Assembly: GCF_030817595.1 (NCBI RefSeq)
Contig: NZ_JAUSZN010000001.1
Span: 1,310,001-1,374,000 of the forward strand
DNA length: 64,000 nucleotides
Source of the DNA: Neobacillus niacini
Lineage (GTDB): Bacteria; Bacillota; Bacilli; Bacillales; Cytobacillaceae
Direction: 5' to 3'
Under the pieces are notes generated by a model. It did no database searches and was not told the origin of the DNA. It saw only the letters and a program-made list of their open reading frames with translations. This document shows, in pieces, positions 32,066 through 41,088 of this stretch (position 1 is its first letter; every line of letters starts with the position of its first letter). Both the position numbers and the translations under genes were made by a program.

Positions 32066-32395
32066 AACCTTCACCGCGGTCACATCTTCGAATACAATGC
32101 GCTCATATTCGCCAGGCTCTACCTCTAGGTGTAGCTCATGCGTAATAGGATCAACGCGATGTATACGCCCGGTATATTCCGTTGTAAAGCCATCAGACCA
32201 GACAGTTACCCTTACCGCGTGTTTATACTCCTGAGCGTACTTAATGCGCAGGTCGAACTCCTCCATCTGATACTCGTCTAAAATCGGTTTAGCTTCCTGC
32301 TTCATAAAGTGCCATAAGTCACGCTGCATTTTTACTTGCTCCGGCATAAAGAAAGCCCCTTGCCACTTAATTTTACCGCGATCACGTATTGCCAT
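32057..32395 (-). CDS. YolD-like family protein
   Basis: 112 aa, ATG after GAAGGAGTGATTCGAT. MAIRDRGKIKWQGAFFMPEQVKMQRDLWHFMKQEAKPILDEYQMEEFD is the YolD signature; the C-terminal half has two beta hairpins (GRIHRVDPITHELHLEVEPGEYERIVFEDVTAV). YolD-like proteins normally pair with a Y-family DNA polymerase (YqjW/UvrX); no polymerase is nearby, so this copy travels alone. The stop codon is supplied by the repeat core. Confidence 0.92.
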   Translation of the reverse strand: MAIRDRGKIKWQGAFFMPEQVKMQRDLWHFMKQEAKPILDEYQMEEFDLRIKYAQEYKHAVRVTVWSDGFTTEYTGRIHRVDPITHELHLEVEPGEYERIVFEDVTAVKVVN

Positions 32396-32494
32396 ATCGA
32401 ATCACTCCTTCGTTTTAATACTACTATCATATACGAACAAATGTTCCGTATGTATACAACAATAAAAAGGACCCATTAAGGTCCTAAAAATAAT

Positions 32495-32530
32495 CTTATT
32501 CACCTAAAGCTACCCGTAAGTTGAACAAGA
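32495..32530 (+). repeat. Array repeat, short copy
   Basis: CTTATTCACCTAAAGCTACC, CGTAAGTTGAACAAG; the L start is joined directly to an R-type core. Confidence 0.7.
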
Positions 32531-32534
32531 AAAA

Positions 32535-32954
32535 TTACTCTAAATACTCAGCACTTAGACTTGGATTTAAATACCTTGCCATTCCAGTTTTCAGCTTTTT
32601 CAATCCAAGTTTTCGATAAAATCCTTCATTACCAGTTGTTGATATTAAATGTATACAAGAAACATTACTTAGCTTATCAAGGAAAAACTCCATAATTTTT
32701 TTAGCTATTCCTTGCCTTTGGAAATCTCGATGAACCACTATATCATAAATTGCTGCATTAAAAACGCCATCTGTAATCCCTCTACCAATCCCAATAATTC
32801 TTCCATTGACCTTAACTAAAGCAACGACATTACTTGCTTCGAATACTTGGCTAATTATCTCGTTTGTATGTTTAGTCCACCCAACAGAAGCATAAACTTC
32901 CTTCATTTCATCGAGATTTGCATTGGCGAAATCACTATGAATTTCTATTTCCAT
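32535..32954 (-). CDS. GNAT N-acetyltransferase
   Basis: 139 aa, ATG after GGGGGGAGTATAT. A-motif IYDIVVHRDFQRQGIAKKIMEFFLDKL (RQGIAK at ~80-85); B-motif IHLISTTGNEGFYRKLGLKKLKTGMARYL, the form common among small GNATs with Tyr near the end. Substrate unknown. Single-gene unit; the stop lies 5 nt from a repeat. Confidence 0.9.
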   Translation of the reverse strand: MEIEIHSDFANANLDEMKEVYASVGWTKHTNEIISQVFEASNVVALVKVNGRIIGIGRGITDGVFNAAIYDIVVHRDFQRQGIAKKIMEFFLDKLSNVSCIHLISTTGNEGFYRKLGLKKLKTGMARYLNPSLSAEYLE

Positions 32955-33016
32955 ATATACTCCCCCCTATAAATCGCATATCTAAGTTTTTTTAAAATTT
33001 TACCATATTTTTAGTG

Positions 33017-33097
33017 TTTCTTATTCAACTGACCTGCCCTTTAGTTCAATAACAAAAAAATGACCGCCGCAGCGATCATCATCTTGAGCAATAAGAA
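33017..33097 (+). repeat. Array repeat, full copy
   Basis: TTCTTATTCAACTGACCTGC, CCTTTAGTTCAATAAC, stem GACCGCCGCAGCGATC, a poor R half TTGAGCAATAAG. Confidence 0.75.
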
Positions 33098-33109
33098 ATG
33101 ATACTAACG

Positions 33110-33919
33110 TTACTTTTTCCTACCAATGTAAAGCAAGTGGCTTGAAATCCCCAGAATATATGGGTCTGTTGCTTTTTCTTTTATTAAAATAATGATTTTT
33201 TTTACTTCCTGTTCACCTTTTCTTCCCCAATAATTCCAATTATCATTGTTTAAGATAGCACCTGGATTGGACCCTATTAAGTCTAATGTTTCAAATCCTT
33301 GAGATTCCATAAAAGGATTAATGTCCTCAATATTAAAATAATACGCACCTGTAAAACGTCCCTCATCTGCGTGGTTAAAGCATCCCGTTTGAGAGAACTG
33401 AATTATGGTGTCTAAGTTATCGTTGGGTCTCCAATTCTCAGGAAATAAGAGAGATGTCAGTATGTGTCTTATTCTAGGCATAAAAGCAACAAAAACCAAA
33501 CCTCCCTTTTTTGTAACTCTTCTTAATTCTTTTACTGCCATAATACGGTCATTTTCTTGCTGTAAATGGTACATAGGACCAAGCATTAATGATGAGTCAA
33601 ACTGTTCATCTTTTATCATATTAAGTTCTCTGGCATCAGCTGCATAAAAACCTTCAAATTGTCCTTCTAAATCAAGTTCTTTTGCTTTATCTCTACCAAT
33701 CTCAACTAATCTTGGTGTTAAATCGGTCAGTGTCACCTTATAACCATCTTTAGCAAGTTCCATTGAATATTTTCCTGGTCCAGCCCCATTATCAAGGATG
33801 GACCCTGTTTGGGGCATATATTTCTTTATATAATGCCAATTTACTTGGAATTCAATCGGTTCACGTTCAAGTCTTCCCCACTCATCAAATTGATTGTAAT
33901 AGTTAATTATCTCACTCAT
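33110..33919 (-). CDS. Class I SAM-dependent methyltransferase
   Basis: 269 aa; ATG at 33919 is preceded by CAGGTGAAAATT, while the GTG three codons upstream lies inside that ribosome site. SAM fold: motif I SILDNGAGPGKYSMELAKDGYKVTLTDLTP, motif II/III FDSSLMLGPMYHLQQENDRIMAVKELRRVTKKGGLVFVAFMP. Opens INYYNQFDEWGRLEREPIEFQ as in Bacillus small-molecule methyltransferases. Substrate unknown. Confidence 0.9.
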   Translation of the reverse strand: MSEIINYYNQFDEWGRLEREPIEFQVNWHYIKKYMPQTGSILDNGAGPGKYSMELAKDGYKVTLTDLTPRLVEIGRDKAKELDLEGQFEGFYAADARELNMIKDEQFDSSLMLGPMYHLQQENDRIMAVKELRRVTKKGGLVFVAFMPRIRHILTSLLFPENWRPNDNLDTIIQFSQTGCFNHADEGRFTGAYYFNIEDINPFMESQGFETLDLIGSNPGAILNNDNWNYWGRKGEQEVKKIIILIKEKATDPYILGISSHLLYIGRKK

Positions 33920-33973
33920 AATTTTCACCTGTATTCCATTTTTTTCTTTTTAATTCGGTAAAAAATCTTTAAA

Positions 33974-34022
33974 TCCTTCTTCAAGTAACCTGCTTCGTTA
34001 CTTTAAGTACAATACTTCACAA
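33974..34022 (+). repeat. Array repeat, minimal ~49-bp unit
   Basis: CCTTCTTCAAGTAACCTGCT, TCGTTACTTTAAGTAC, AATACTTCACAA. CTTCAAGTAAC and GTTACTTTAAG are inverted arms (10 of 11 match) around CTGCTTC. This is the shortest complete form and shows the basic palindrome. Confidence 0.9.
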
Positions 34023-34038
34023 TCTTTTTTTAAAATAC

Positions 34039-34123
34039 AAATCATAATGATTACGTTTTATGTTGACAGAAAATTTAAAGCATAGTATATTCATAAAAGT
34101 ATAAAAAGGAACCATTACGATTT
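34039..34123 (+). promoter_or_regulatory. Promoter with Zur-box-like sites
   Basis: AAATCATAATGATTACGTTTT at 34039-34059 closely fits the Bacillus Zur box (AAATCGTAATNATTACGATTT type). It is followed by TTGACA (34063) and, 17 bp on, TATATT (34086), a strong promoter. A half-box ATTACGATTT is at 34114. A hairpin (AAAAAGGA..TCCTTTTT, 34101-34147) follows and could be an attenuator or the end of a lost upstream gene. Confidence 0.65.
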
Positions 34124-34353
34124 ACATCAAATATAAGGCTCCTTTTTAAATAATTTACGAAAGGTGATAAATATGAGGACAGTTCTTTAAATCTTTTTTT
34201 CTATCCAAGTCTTTTACATACTTATGAATTCATTGGCTAGTAATATCCACGTATATTCTGTGCTAATTCATTTCTGGATTCTTGTATTATTAAAACAATA
34301 AACTGATAGAATTTGTCAGCTGGTATTTCTTATTTGCAAAAAAAAAAAAACAT

Positions 34354-34374
34354 AAGTCGTAATCGTTATTATTT
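34354..34374 (+). promoter_or_regulatory. Second Zur-box-like site before zinT
   Basis: AAGTCGTAATCGTTATTATTT keeps the left half (TCGTAAT) and a weaker right half, 30-50 bp before the zinT start codon. Confidence 0.5.
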
Positions 34375-34405
34375 TATTCAAAAAGGAAAAGGAGAGTTTT
34401 TATTT

Positions 34406-35125
34406 ATGAAAAAAGACCTTATAAAATCAATAGTTGCGTTTTCCTTATTAGGTACAATGTTGGCAGGGTGCCAAGAAAAGGTAGATACACCTGTTAAAAA
34501 TACTTCTTCTGATTCCGAATCTACTGAAAGTACCGCGCATTCCCATAATCATAGCCATGTACATAGTCACGATGATGAAAAAAAGCAAGAGATATATTCA
34601 GGGATATTCCAAGATGACGAAGTTGAAGATAGAGAATTATCAGATTGGGAAGGCGATTGGCAATCAGTCTATCCTTCTTTATTAGATGGAAGTTTAGATG
34701 AGGTCTTACATGAAAAAGTCGAAACAATCAAAGATAAAACCTTTCAAGAGTACAAAGAATATTATAAAGTCGGATATGAAACTGACATTGAACGAATCGT
34801 TATAAAAGATAATACTATCACTTTTTATAAAAATGGAGAAGGAAAAACAGGAGAATATAAGTATCATGGATACGAAATTTTAACTTATGAATCTGGAAAT
34901 AGAGGAGTTCGTTATCTTTTTGATTTAGTTGGAGAAGTAAATGGGGTGCCAAAACATGTTCAATTCAGTGATCATATTATTTATCCAACAAAATCCGAAC
35001 ATTACCATATTTATTTTGGGGATGAAGAGCATGACACTCTTTTAAATGAATTAGAGAATTGGCCAACTTATTATCCTTCTAATTTAAGTGGGAAAGAAAT
35101 CGCAGAAGAAATGAATGCACATTAA
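34406..35125 (+). CDS. zinT: ZinT-family metal-binding lipoprotein
   Basis: 239 aa; ATG at 34406 after AAAAGGAGAG (the longer frame upstream is untranslated leader). Lipoprotein signal MKKDLIKSIVAFSLLGTMLAGCQEK (lipobox LAGC). Then a His/Asp-rich metal-scavenging stretch SHNHSHVHSHDDEKK, then the ZinT domain: LSDWEGDWQSVYPSLLDGSLDEVL, KTGEYKYHGYEILTY, and SEHYHIYFGDEEHDTLL with His ligands. It binds zinc (or Cd) outside the membrane under zinc limitation; Zur-type sites upstream agree. Confidence 0.93.
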   Translation: MKKDLIKSIVAFSLLGTMLAGCQEKVDTPVKNTSSDSESTESTAHSHNHSHVHSHDDEKKQEIYSGIFQDDEVEDRELSDWEGDWQSVYPSLLDGSLDEVLHEKVETIKDKTFQEYKEYYKVGYETDIERIVIKDNTITFYKNGEGKTGEYKYHGYEILTYESGNRGVRYLFDLVGEVNGVPKHVQFSDHIIYPTKSEHYHIYFGDEEHDTLLNELENWPTYYPSNLSGKEIAEEMNAH

Positions 35126-35171
35126 TTCGGCTGAACCCATTTAGTTACACTTACCCATTTAATAGAATAGA

Positions 35172-35208
35172 AAAGGACAAGAGTCACTTTACTCTTGTCC
35201 TTCAATAA
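35172..35208. terminator. Bidirectional terminator between zinT and ycnI
   Basis: AAAGGACAAGAGT, CACTTT, ACTCTTGTCCTT: 12-13 bp stem between two convergent genes. A weak repeat-like sequence (CACTTACCCATTTAATAGAA) precedes it. Confidence 0.8.
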
Positions 35209-35210
35209 AA

Positions 35211-35861
35211 TTATCTCCGTTTTTTAAGAGAAATAACTAAAGATAACAACCCTGCAATTAAAGCAGCAATAGAAACATACAGTGGAGCATTCGATGAACT
35301 TGTGGTTTCTTTTACTGCTTCTTCAGTAGCTTGTTCTGTTTTTGGTGCTTGTTTTGATTCAGTAGTTCCATGGTGATCATCTGAGCCATCAGCGGGTTTT
35401 GGATCTACAGTAGTGACTGACGCTGGCTTTTCTGAATCTGGTGCCCCAATCCACTCAACAACACTTCCGTCCTGATAGGTTTGGTATGCCTTGAAAACAA
35501 TTTCAGTTGCGTCGTCCGCTACTTTTCCTTGCATATTAAAAAGTCCGAACTCTGTTGGTGATAATCCTTCATTTTCTGCTGTCCAAGTTACAGTTGTAAT
35601 TTTTCCTGAAGAATCTTTTTCTATTTCATATTTCCAACCTGGCTTTGGTTCAAATCGGCTAATATTAACTCCTGATGGAAATTCAACTTTAACCTGTGTA
35701 GTGGGTACTGTTTCATTCTCGGATGGCACCCTTACGGTAAACATTTCATAACTTCCTTGTGTTATTTCCTTCGGTAGTACCGTTACATGTGCACTTGCAA
35801 TTCCTGTAAAAAGTGAAAATGCTACAAACATGACTGAGAATGAGATCATAAACTTTTTCAT
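35211..35861 (-). CDS. ycnI: YcnI/DUF1775 copper-associated membrane protein
   Basis: 216 aa, ATG after GAAGGGAAGATT. Signal peptide MKKFMISFSVMFVAFSLFTGIASAHVTVLP; the His right after cleavage is the copper-binding residue of YcnI. The domain has FTVRVPSENETVPTTQVKVEFPSGV and a conserved Trp in PKPGWKYEI. A Thr/Glu-rich linker and a C-terminal anchor (APLYVSIAALIAGLLSLVISLKKRR) follow. In B. subtilis ycnI goes with the copper importer ycnJ; here a truncated copC-like gene lies just upstream. Confidence 0.93.
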   Translation of the reverse strand: MKKFMISFSVMFVAFSLFTGIASAHVTVLPKEITQGSYEMFTVRVPSENETVPTTQVKVEFPSGVNISRFEPKPGWKYEIEKDSSGKITTVTWTAENEGLSPTEFGLFNMQGKVADDATEIVFKAYQTYQDGSVVEWIGAPDSEKPASVTTVDPKPADGSDDHHGTTESKQAPKTEQATEEAVKETTSSSNAPLYVSIAALIAGLLSLVISLKKRR

Positions 35862-35900
35862 TAATAAAATCTTCCCTTCAACAAATGATATAGTGATTAT

Positions 35901-36093
35901 CTTTTTTTCTTTCCTGTGAACAATAGTAGTACAATTCCAAAGATAACAACCAAAGTAACAGCTATTATTACTAACATTGTGGATGAAGAATTATTATCAG
36001 TCTCTTCTACTGTATCACTAGCGTTTTGTTGTTTTGCACTATTTTGTTCTGCTTGATTGGTTTGGCTGTTTTCCTCTTTATACTGTTTTTAGG
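35901..36093 (-). pseudogene. 3' remnant of a CopC-like copper protein gene
   Basis: One frame gives a hydrophilic linker (KEENSQTNQAEQNSAKQQNASDTVEETDNN) and a C-terminal anchor (SSSTMLVIIAVTLVVIFGIVLLLFTGKKKR), stop at 35901. Upstream it meets a TAA and then the 3' end of group II intron 2. The linker-plus-anchor form and position before ycnI suggest the end of a copC-type gene whose main domain has been lost at the intron junction. Confidence 0.6.
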
Positions 36094-36183
36094 TTCATAA
36101 TTGCAATCATTACTTTTTTTACATACCACTTATTTATACAGATAGGTAAGGGTTTGACATTATCGCTCCCTTTTCCCCCTGTT

Positions 36184-36218
36184 CACACCGTACGTGAGAC
36201 TTTCACCTCATACGGCGT
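36184..36218 (-). ncRNA. Group II intron domain V
   Basis: Read on minus: CGCCGTATGAGGTGAAAGTC then TCACGTACGGTG, the short catalytic hairpin with GAAA tetraloop-like centre that marks all group II introns. Confidence 0.85.
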
Positions 36219-36278
36219 TCCAACTAATCCAATTTATTCGTTCTATGTATTAAGCAGACGAGTGCTGTTTTTCCAAAA

Positions 36279-38090
36279 TTAAATTATTTCATTTAGACAT
36301 TTTAATCGTAACTTATTTACTTTTTCTTTCTGTTTACTTGTAAGCTTTAAAGATTGTAAAAGAGTTTCAATTTTACCTTTATCTTTAAGATGAATTAATT
36401 GATGAATTGCTTTATGAACAATAATCAGGTTTGAATAACTATCATCTTTCGACAGGTAATAAGGACTTATATGATGACAATGCCATTCATTAATTCCTAA
36501 CTCTTCTACTAATATGGCACATTTTCCATATTGGGCAATAAACTTACTGATTCTGTTGTCATTGTATTCAATAGTTCGATTTGGAATGTAGTTTCTCATG
36601 ATGTAAGAAAGCATGCTTTTGTCGATAGTCTTTAAGCTATTATGAATCTTTGCTCTACCTTCGGCAGTAAAGTTACATATCACTTGCGAGAACCCAAGTG
36701 TCTTTTTCCATCGTTGTGCATGGATGGGGACAAAAACCATTTTTTGTATCATAAACAGTTTTGTCTTATATCCCTTGTATCTTTTCTGTAAGGTTTTAGT
36801 CATCTCATGGAAACTTGCCTCGGTTCTAATGTTCCTTAATTGATTATATAACGTTTTGCGTAGATGAGCGTTTAACTCATTCAGATTGATAGTGATGTTT
36901 GTAGCGACTGAGTAATAGTTTTGGATTCCCATGACGACAGTATTGAAATTCCAGACTGCCTGAATGCAAGGCTTTTTCTTGATTACTTTTATAGCTTCCT
37001 TAATCTTTTGGAAGGCGTTTAGTTTAGCCTTCTTCGACATATCGGACCTTGCCACATAGCCAAATCTTGTTTTTCCTTTTCTAACAGCTTTTATTGAAAA
37101 GCCAAGAAACTCGGAAGAGTTTTTCTTTAGGTTGATGATTTTTGATTTCTCTTCGCTTGTTTCCAGGTGTATTCTATTTTTCAAGAAATCTCTCACTGCG
37201 TAATTCATTCTTATCGCCTGTGACCTTGTTCTGCACATAATTTTAAAATCGTCCGCATAGCGGACGATAAAGCACTCTTTCAAAGCTGTCTTCTTCAAAT
37301 GCTGATACTTACTGCCATTGGTGGAGTAGGTATATCTGCTTTCAAACGTTTCCCACTGGTCGCTAATCCACCAGTCCAATTCGTTTAAGACAATGTTGGA
37401 TAATAAAGGTGATAGAATACCCCCTTGCGGAGTACCTTTTGTTGGAATACCTTCTCCTTCAATCTCTGCTTTTAATAGTCTAGATATAATAGAAAGAAGT
37501 AATTTATCCCTTATGCCCAATGACCACATTTGTTTTAAAAGCTTACTATGATTCACGTTATCAAAGAAGCCTTTGATATCTACATCGACACAATGGTAGA
37601 GTCCAGATTGATTAATAAGAAATTCCAGCCTAGCTTTGGCATGATGAGTGCTGCGGTTCGGTCTAAATCCATAACTATGTTTATGGAATTTTGCTTCACA
37701 AATAGGCTCTAATATTTGAAGTATGCATTATTGAAAGATTCTATCCCAAATCGTTGGAATACCTAAAGGTCCTGTTTTACCGTATCCTTTAGGAATGAGA
37801 ACACGCCTAACTGATTGTGGTCTGTACCATTTGAACATGGTTTGAACCCTTGCTATTACATCTTCCACTGTTAGATGCTGAATATCTTTGATTGTTAATT
37901 TATCTGTTCCAGCAGTTTTGCTACCTGTGTTTCTTTTTATGTTTCGGTAGGCAAGTCGTATATTATCTTTAGAACTCATTAAATCTGTTAAGTCATAGAA
38001 GCGATGACCACTGACACTTTGAAAATATAGTTTGTCAAAACAATCTTGCATACTATAATATTCACTGTGTCTCAGTTTCTTCCGTTTCAA
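36279..38090 (-). pseudogene. ltrA: Group II intron reverse transcriptase/maturase-HNH, one nonsense codon
   Basis: Reading frame of ~603 codons with a single in-frame TAA (37728-37730) right after WDRIFQ; the text continues in frame with CILQILEPICEAKFHKHSYGFRPNRS. RT motifs are otherwise intact: GFRPNRS, DVDIKGFFDNVNH, GTPQGGILSPLLSNI, YADD in FIVRYADDFKIM, then the maturase domain and a C-terminal HNH nuclease (CHHISPYYLSKDDSYSNLIIVHKAIHQLIH). A single point change would restore it, so inactivation is recent or a base-call error. Confidence 0.88.
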
Positions 38091-38846
38091 TAAGTTGGTG
38101 ACTCCTTTCGGAGTTAAACCTCTTTTAGTCTCACAAGAACCTTATTAATCGATAAAGAACTGCCTTACTTGGTTGAATAAATCTATATTAGTCTAGTGGT
38201 TATCCCTCCATGTGGGTTAAACATTTCATTGGTACTATGCCACCACTTTCACTGATATTAAGGCAAGTTATACAATAACTATTATCATTATTGTTTTCCT
38301 TGCCAACGTTTCATAAGAAGTAAGTCCTCCACGTTACCAGTTTACAACGTTGAATTATATCTATTATAGAATGAACTTAGGTGCTTCCTTTAAGCCTGTT
38401 AGCATTCATACGCCCGCAACGTATCATGGATTTTCATATTAGTTATTTTTACTCACCCACATCTAACCTCACAATTTGGTGATATACACATTTCTATGTA
38501 TCGCAGTTTTAGACCCGTACATTCAGTAGTTTGTCAGCTTAACCATTACTTTTAGGTTTATTCGCATTCTCACCATATTCAAACAACTCAAGCGCCATGA
38601 ATTACACCACTCCATCGAGTAGGCTTTCGTCAGCCGAACTGGTACGGTAATTTCTCACGCCTTTTCGCCGAGCTTATAACACTATCATTCTTACTAAATC
38701 CAGTGCTATTCGACTAAGAGAGAACCCTTCAGGGCGTTACCCCATCTTTTGATCCTTCGATATAATCCTTCAGTTCCGACAGGAACTGTCTGACCTTTAC
38801 CTGAGTATTGTGACCAATCCCAATTTAAGTCAGAAACATTTCGCAC

Positions 38847-38931
38847 AAGTAATGCATCGTTAGCTGAATAAGCGAAGGGATCACCACTGCAATCCCTGTT
38901 CTTGAAGTCTTGCACCTGTTTTTTGAGCAAT
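38847..38931 (+). repeat. Array repeat, 5' end replaced by group II intron 2
   Basis: AAGTAATGCATCGTTAGCTG, AATAAG, stem GGGATCACCACTGCAATCCC, R half TTCTTGAAGTCTTGCACCTG then TTTTTTGAGC. The L half is cut at its left arm by the intron end. Confidence 0.8.
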
Positions 38932-38939
38932 AGATTGTA

Positions 38940-39394
38940 TTATATTTCTTTTTCCATCAGTACATTTGTAGTTTGATAACCTAATTTATCATATAATCCT
39001 CTTGCAACTTTGTTATGACCAAATACGTGTAGACCTATTTTTTTCATTCCAAGTTTCTTCCCAACATTCTCTATTTGTTTCATTGCTTCCTTGCCATATC
39101 CAAATCCTTGGTATTCTTCCAATATATTAATATCATAAATATATCCTCTATTTTCAGATAACTGTGCTAGCAATATAACTCCAATGGTCTTGGCTTCATC
39201 TAGAATAGTGTATAAGAAATTACTCTCAGTCTTCTCACCATTTGGCAAAAGCCTTTTATATTCCTCTTCCGCTTTACTTATTGATTCTTCCTGATTCCAA
39301 TTTCCTGCTAAAACTTTTTCTTCGCATATGATTTAATCGCTGAAGAAATATATTTTTGATATTCATCGGAATTCATTAAAACTAATTTAATCAT
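38940..39394 (-). pseudogene. GNAT N-acetyltransferase gene, frameshifted
   Basis: ATG at 39394 after AAGGGGGAG. MIKLVLMNSDEYQKYISSAIKSYA is in one frame; after a lost base near 39310 (GCGAAGAAAAAG) the protein continues EEKVLAGNWNQEESISKAEEEYKRLLPNGEKTESNFLYTI..DINILEEYQGFGYGKEAMKQIENVGKKLGMKKIGLHVFGHNKVARGLYDKLGYQTTNVLMEKEI. The acetyl-CoA loop (QGFGYGKEA) is complete. The stop is 9 nt from the repeat. Confidence 0.85.
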
Positions 39395-39445
39395 TGTTTT
39401 TTCTCCCCCTTATACTTTAACTTCTATAAAATAGCAATCGATTCA

Positions 39446-39520
39446 TTCTTTTCACTTAACTTCTCCGTTGGCAGAACTAAAAAATGGACCGCCGTAGCGG
39501 TCCAACTCTTAAACGCAGGG
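39446..39520 (+). repeat. Array repeat, full copy
   Basis: TTCTTTTCACTTAACTTCTC, CGTTGGCAGAACTAA, stem TGGACCGCCGTAGCGGTCCA, a weak R half CTCTTAAACGCAGG. Confidence 0.7.
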
Positions 39521-39528
39521 ACAAATAT

Positions 39529-39690
39529 TTAATTAGAAATTTTCTTCACATTAAATAATGGAATAAAAACTACTTTATCTCCATCTTTAACATAAAAAAA
39601 TGTACTTTGTTGATATAAGAAAGTATATTTTCCTTTAGTTCCATCCATCCACTCAATTTCAATAAGTTGTCCTGAAATTAGTGAGTCCAC
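39529..39690 (-). CDS. Small hypothetical protein, 53 aa, SH3/Sm-like look
   Basis: GTG at 39690, six nt after GGGGTG; GTG at 39699 is the alternative. VDSLISGQLIEIEWMDGTKGKYTFLYQQSTFFYVKDGDKVVFIPLFNVKKISN is all beta-strand in character, like a small barrel. No family recognised. The stop lies 9 nt from a repeat, in the usual place for a unit of this array. Confidence 0.55.
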   Translation of the reverse strand: MDSLISGQLIEIEWMDGTKGKYTFLYQQSTFFYVKDGDKVVFIPLFNVKKISN

Positions 39691-39759
39691 AACTTTCACC
39701 CCGACTATTTATGTAGTTATTTTGTTTTATAATCTATTTCTATAAAGCCAACCGAAATA

Positions 39760-39843
39760 CCTTCTTCAATTAACCTGCCCGTTAGTTGAACAAGCAAAAA
39801 GATTACCGCTACAATCTCATCCCTAACAAACGTTACCCGTTCG
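39760..39843 (+). repeat. Array repeat, full copy with perfect L palindrome
   Basis: CTTCTTCAATTAACCTGCCC, GTTAGTTGAACAAG: TTCAATTAAC and GTTAGTTGAA are inverted arms (9 of 10 match) around CTGCCC. R half degenerate (ACGTTACCCGTTCG). Confidence 0.85.
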
Positions 39844-39918
39844 TATTATAAATACCTTCCAACAACCACCTAATTTCTGTAAACCATTTTCATAGTATCA
39901 TTGGAAAGAGGTAATTTT

Positions 39919-40754
39919 ATGTTTATCAACCCAATGTTACTCCATAAAACAGATGAACCATTTAATCATGACGATTATGTATCAGAACTGAAAATGGATG
40001 GGTTCAGACTCATCTATTCTTATATAGAAGAGAAAAAGCTTTATACACGCCATCATACCGATATTACCACCCGTTTTCCTGAACTTTTGAACCTGGATAT
40101 ACCAAAAGGAACAGTACTTGATGGCGAGGTTGTCATTACAGATTCATCAGGGAGACCAGATTTTGAAGCCGTCATGAGTCGGTTTTCAGTGTTTAATTCG
40201 GAAAAGGTGAAACACCTAGCAAAGCATGAGCTAGTATCATTCGTAGCTTTTGACGTGCAGTACCATAACGGCGAGAAGGTAACCCACCTGCCACTTTATG
40301 AACGGAAAGAAATCCTCGATGAGGTCATACCAGTTAATACCTCCATTCTATCTAAAGTAATGTGCTTGAAGGCAGCGGTATTGCCCTCTTTGAACTCATT
40401 AAGGAGCAAAACCTTGAAGGGATTGTTTTGAAAAAGAAGGAAAGCACATATGAAATTGGTAAACGGTCATACTCCTGGCTTAAGGTGATTAATTATCAAT
40501 ATACAAATGTGTTTGTAAACGGGTACCGGAAAGGAGACTTCGGCTGGCTGCTATCTTATGAGGATGGTAGGTATGCAGGAATCATGGAACTTGGGGTTCC
40601 AAAAGAAGAAAAAAATAGAGTCTACAGGATGGATAAAAGAGACCAGAATGCTAAGTTTGTCTTCATTGAACCAGTTTCATGCTATGTTAAGTACAGAAAT
40701 ATAACGAAGGCTGGTCTTCTTCGACTCCCTTCCTACGTTTCTTTAAATGCATAA
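39919..40754 (+). pseudogene. ligB: ATP-dependent DNA ligase gene, frameshifted
   Basis: ATG at 39919 after GAAAGAGGTAA. Motif I ELKMDGFR holds the AMP-accepting Lys25; DGEVVI and EGIVLKKKES are motifs IIIa/IV, YSWLKVIN motif V. The frame is lost near 40365 (ILSKVM|CLKA), and EGSGIALFELIKEQNLEGIVLKKK continues in another frame to 40754. Length when repaired is ~278 aa, like the small LigB/YoqV-type ligases of Bacillus and its phages. One indel; the gene name is by family resemblance. Confidence 0.82.
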
Positions 40755-40781
40755 AAGCCCTTTTATGTAGGGCTTTTATCA
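40754..40781 (+). terminator. Terminator of the ligase gene
   Basis: AAAAGCCC, TTTTATGTA, GGGCTTTTAT. Confidence 0.75.
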
Positions 40782-41088
40782 TTCTTCTCCATTCCATTTA
40801 TTATGTTGCTTTAATAACCTCTTAAAAATGTTGTATAAATGGGCATGTCTACGACTTATTGGGGTTATATAGTTCCTTATTATGCACAGTAGAGATGAAA
40901 GTTTTGCCATCAGATGATGCTACTATGTTTTTTGAGGGTACGTAAATGAATATTGTTTGTAATCTATTTAATCATGTTACAGGTAAATCTCTTATTTTCT
41001 GTGTAAGAAAACCTCCCATGTATTGCGACACTATGGATAATTATTGATATATTCATAGTGTCATAATTTTACAAAGGAGGATCACAAC
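40782..41088. other. Gene-free stretch before the amidase
   Basis: About 300 bp; probable amidase promoter in the last 100 bp (ATTGCGACACTATGGATAAT, with TTGATATATTCATAGTG). CACTATGGATAATT and ATATTCATAGTGTC hold an inverted CACTATG/CATAGTG pair that could be an operator. Confidence 0.4.

Larger units (their letters stand above)
36130..38846 (-). mobile_element. Group II intron 2, ~2.7 kb
   Basis: 5' end GTGCGA at 38846 (minus), ribozyme domains to ~38100, RT-HNH reading frame, then domain V (36184-36218: arms CCGTATGAGGTG / CTCACGTACGG with the GAAA-type turn) and domain VI ending near 36130. The 5' exon is the array repeat (38847 upward). The 3' exon is the copC remnant, not the rest of the repeat, so a deletion or rearrangement followed insertion. 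Confidence 0.85.

Noticed and set aside
32057..32395. YolD plus Y-family polymerase operon
   Set aside because: No polymerase gene adjoins; the gene stands alone between repeats.
34160..34190. Five-codon frame MRTVL with a ribosome site after the Zur promoter
   Set aside because: Too short to support as a gene; mentioned only as part of a possible attenuator.
38706..38930. 74-aa minus ORF upstream of the second intron RT
   Set aside because: It spans the intron 5' end and the repeat, and has no coding features.
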